Of a DNA stretch of 23,944 nucleotides, positions 23,385 through 23,944 are shown one piece after another. The notes beneath the pieces are model-generated. The model did not search any database and was not told where the DNA came from. It saw nothing but the letters and a program-made list of their open reading frames with translations. Each line of letters begins with the position of its first letter. Position 1 is the stretch's first letter. Origin of the DNA: JBEHWX01 sp048498995 (lineage in GTDB: Bacteria > Bacteroidota > Ignavibacteria > OLB7); assembly GCA_048498995.1 (NCBI GenBank), contig JBEHWX010000093.1:1-23944 (forward strand), given 5' to 3'. Both the position numbers and the translations under genes were made by a program.

Positions 23385-23704
23385 GTGCGAAGAACTAAGA
23401 TGGGAGAATGCGGCATCCCGGGGGAAATCTCCCCCGACCGCTCCGCATCCTCACAACGAGCGTACCGGCCTCCGGGTTGCTCCCGGCTTCCGATTCCCGA
23501 GTCCCGGCTTCCGAGTCCGGCGCCACGATCCTTGCAACCACGGCGCGCGGGCATGGCGCGCGGCGCGCGATAGTGCCGGAACGGCGCCGGCGTGGCAATC
23601 CCCGCCGGAAGCATCCGAGCGGAAAGCATCCGTGCCGGAAGCATCCGGGGGCGCTCACCGGAGTGGCGAGAAGCTCGGCGTGACGTCCGGGGACGCCCCG
23701 ACGG
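23385..23704. other. Repeat-rich gap between nusB and the DUF445 gene
   Basis: No gene is supported. The gap holds TCCCGGCTTCCGA twice (23481, 23502; period 21), a run of GC-only words near 23540-23580, and the three-unit 15-bp repeat at 23604-23648. Short frames here translate only the repeat. Confidence 0.6.
23604..23648. repeat. 15-bp tandem repeat GCCGGAAGCATCCG
   Basis: Three units of 15 bases: GCCGGAAGCATCCGA (23604-23618), GCGGAAAGCATCCGT (23619-23633) and GCCGGAAGCATCCGG (23634-23648). It shares period and the CCGGA...CCG core with the repeats at 2488 and 7056. Confidence 0.85.
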
Positions 23705-23944
23705 TTACTCCTTTTCCTCGCCGATCAGGCCGCGGCCGCTCTTGTTGAGCCGCCCTTCCTTCTTCAGCTTGGCCAGCGCGGCATCCAGCACCCCGTTGAT
23801 GAAGATGCCCGACTTGTCGGTGGAGTATCGCTTGGCGATCTCGATCGCCTCGTTGATCGTCACCTTGGTCGGGATCTCGGGGAAGTAGAGCAGCTCGGTG
23901 ATTCCCATCCGGAGGAGAACCTTGTCGATCGGGGCGATCCGATG
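23705..23944 (-). CDS. nusB: Transcription antitermination factor NusB (N-terminal part beyond the window)
   Basis: The last 79 residues of NusB, which with NusE (S10) binds boxA RNA and supports antitermination on rRNA operons. The frame is open to the right edge of the window, so the start lies outside. Visible family segments are IAPIDKVLLRMGITELLYF, PEIPTKVTINEAIEIAKRYS and TDKSGIFINGVLDAAL, in the right order for the C-terminal helices. The end is a charged extension (KKEGRLNKSGRGLIGEEKE) beyond the helical core. It is on the same strand as the DUF445 gene. Confidence 0.95.
   Translation of the reverse strand, partial: HRIAPIDKVLLRMGITELLYFPEIPTKVTINEAIEIAKRYSTDKSGIFINGVLDAALAKLKKEGRLNKSGRGLIGEEKE

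Noticed and set aside
23378..23644. Short frames spelling MLPARMLSARMLPA and GSIRAESIRAGSIR
   Set aside because: Both strands only translate the 15-bp repeat; no start signal or family is visible.

Overview
The window is a GC-rich (about two thirds by eye), gene-dense piece of a bacterial chromosome carrying core housekeeping genes: ftsZ (cut at the left edge), uppP, trxA, fabG, dnaB and nusB (cut at the right edge). There are many lipoproteins and an outer-membrane barrel, so the cell is Gram-negative. Three features point to the FCB (Bacteroidota/Chlorobiota-like) lineages: one-chain E1 alpha/beta 2-oxo-acid dehydrogenase, a small 'CDVI-GIFKAGMW' membrane protein of a type I recall from Bacteroidota, and FtsZ ending in PAFLRR. 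Several genes have clear Shine-Dalgarno sites (uppP, fabG and the OMP gene), which fits a Chlorobiota/Kapabacteria/Ignavibacteria-like or other deep FCB organism better than core Bacteroidia. No marker for exact placement is present.

Layout. 1-6909 (+): ftsZ with a strong terminator, an unknown lipoprotein, an intergenic repeat patch, a small lipoprotein closely followed by a 1135-residue AAA-TPR-wHTH-BTAD regulator, and a small double zinc-ribbon protein. 7170-10541 (-): three tandem exported cyclophilin-type prolyl isomerases, preceded by uppP. 10800-12011 (+): an Old Yellow Enzyme-family flavin oxidoreductase. 12146-18703 (-): fused E1 dehydrogenase with a small upstream partner gene, trxA, fabG, an unknown 179-residue protein, and dnaB. 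18886-18938: three DnaA-box-like sites in front of dnaB. 19092-21856 (+): lipoprotein, outer-membrane barrel, molybdate-type ABC permease (modB) without its usual partners, and a small membrane protein. 22116-23944 (-): DUF445/YjiN membrane protein and the C-terminal part of nusB.

How the genes relate. The right half mixes replication (dnaB), redox (trxA) and fatty acid synthesis (fabG) genes in one orientation. The left half combines cell division, lipid-carrier recycling (uppP) and envelope protein folding (three isomerases). I found no phage, insertion sequence, CRISPR array, rRNA or tRNA.

I did not find a clear new multi-gene system. The features most worth following are the DnaA-box cluster ahead of dnaB, 15-bp-period tandem repeats around a CCGGA core at three separate intergenic sites, a near-identical pair of hairpins at 12051-12130, two overlapping palindromes at 14816-14852, the large regulator with its DNA-binding domains at the C-terminus, and the orphan ModB next to an outer-membrane protein.
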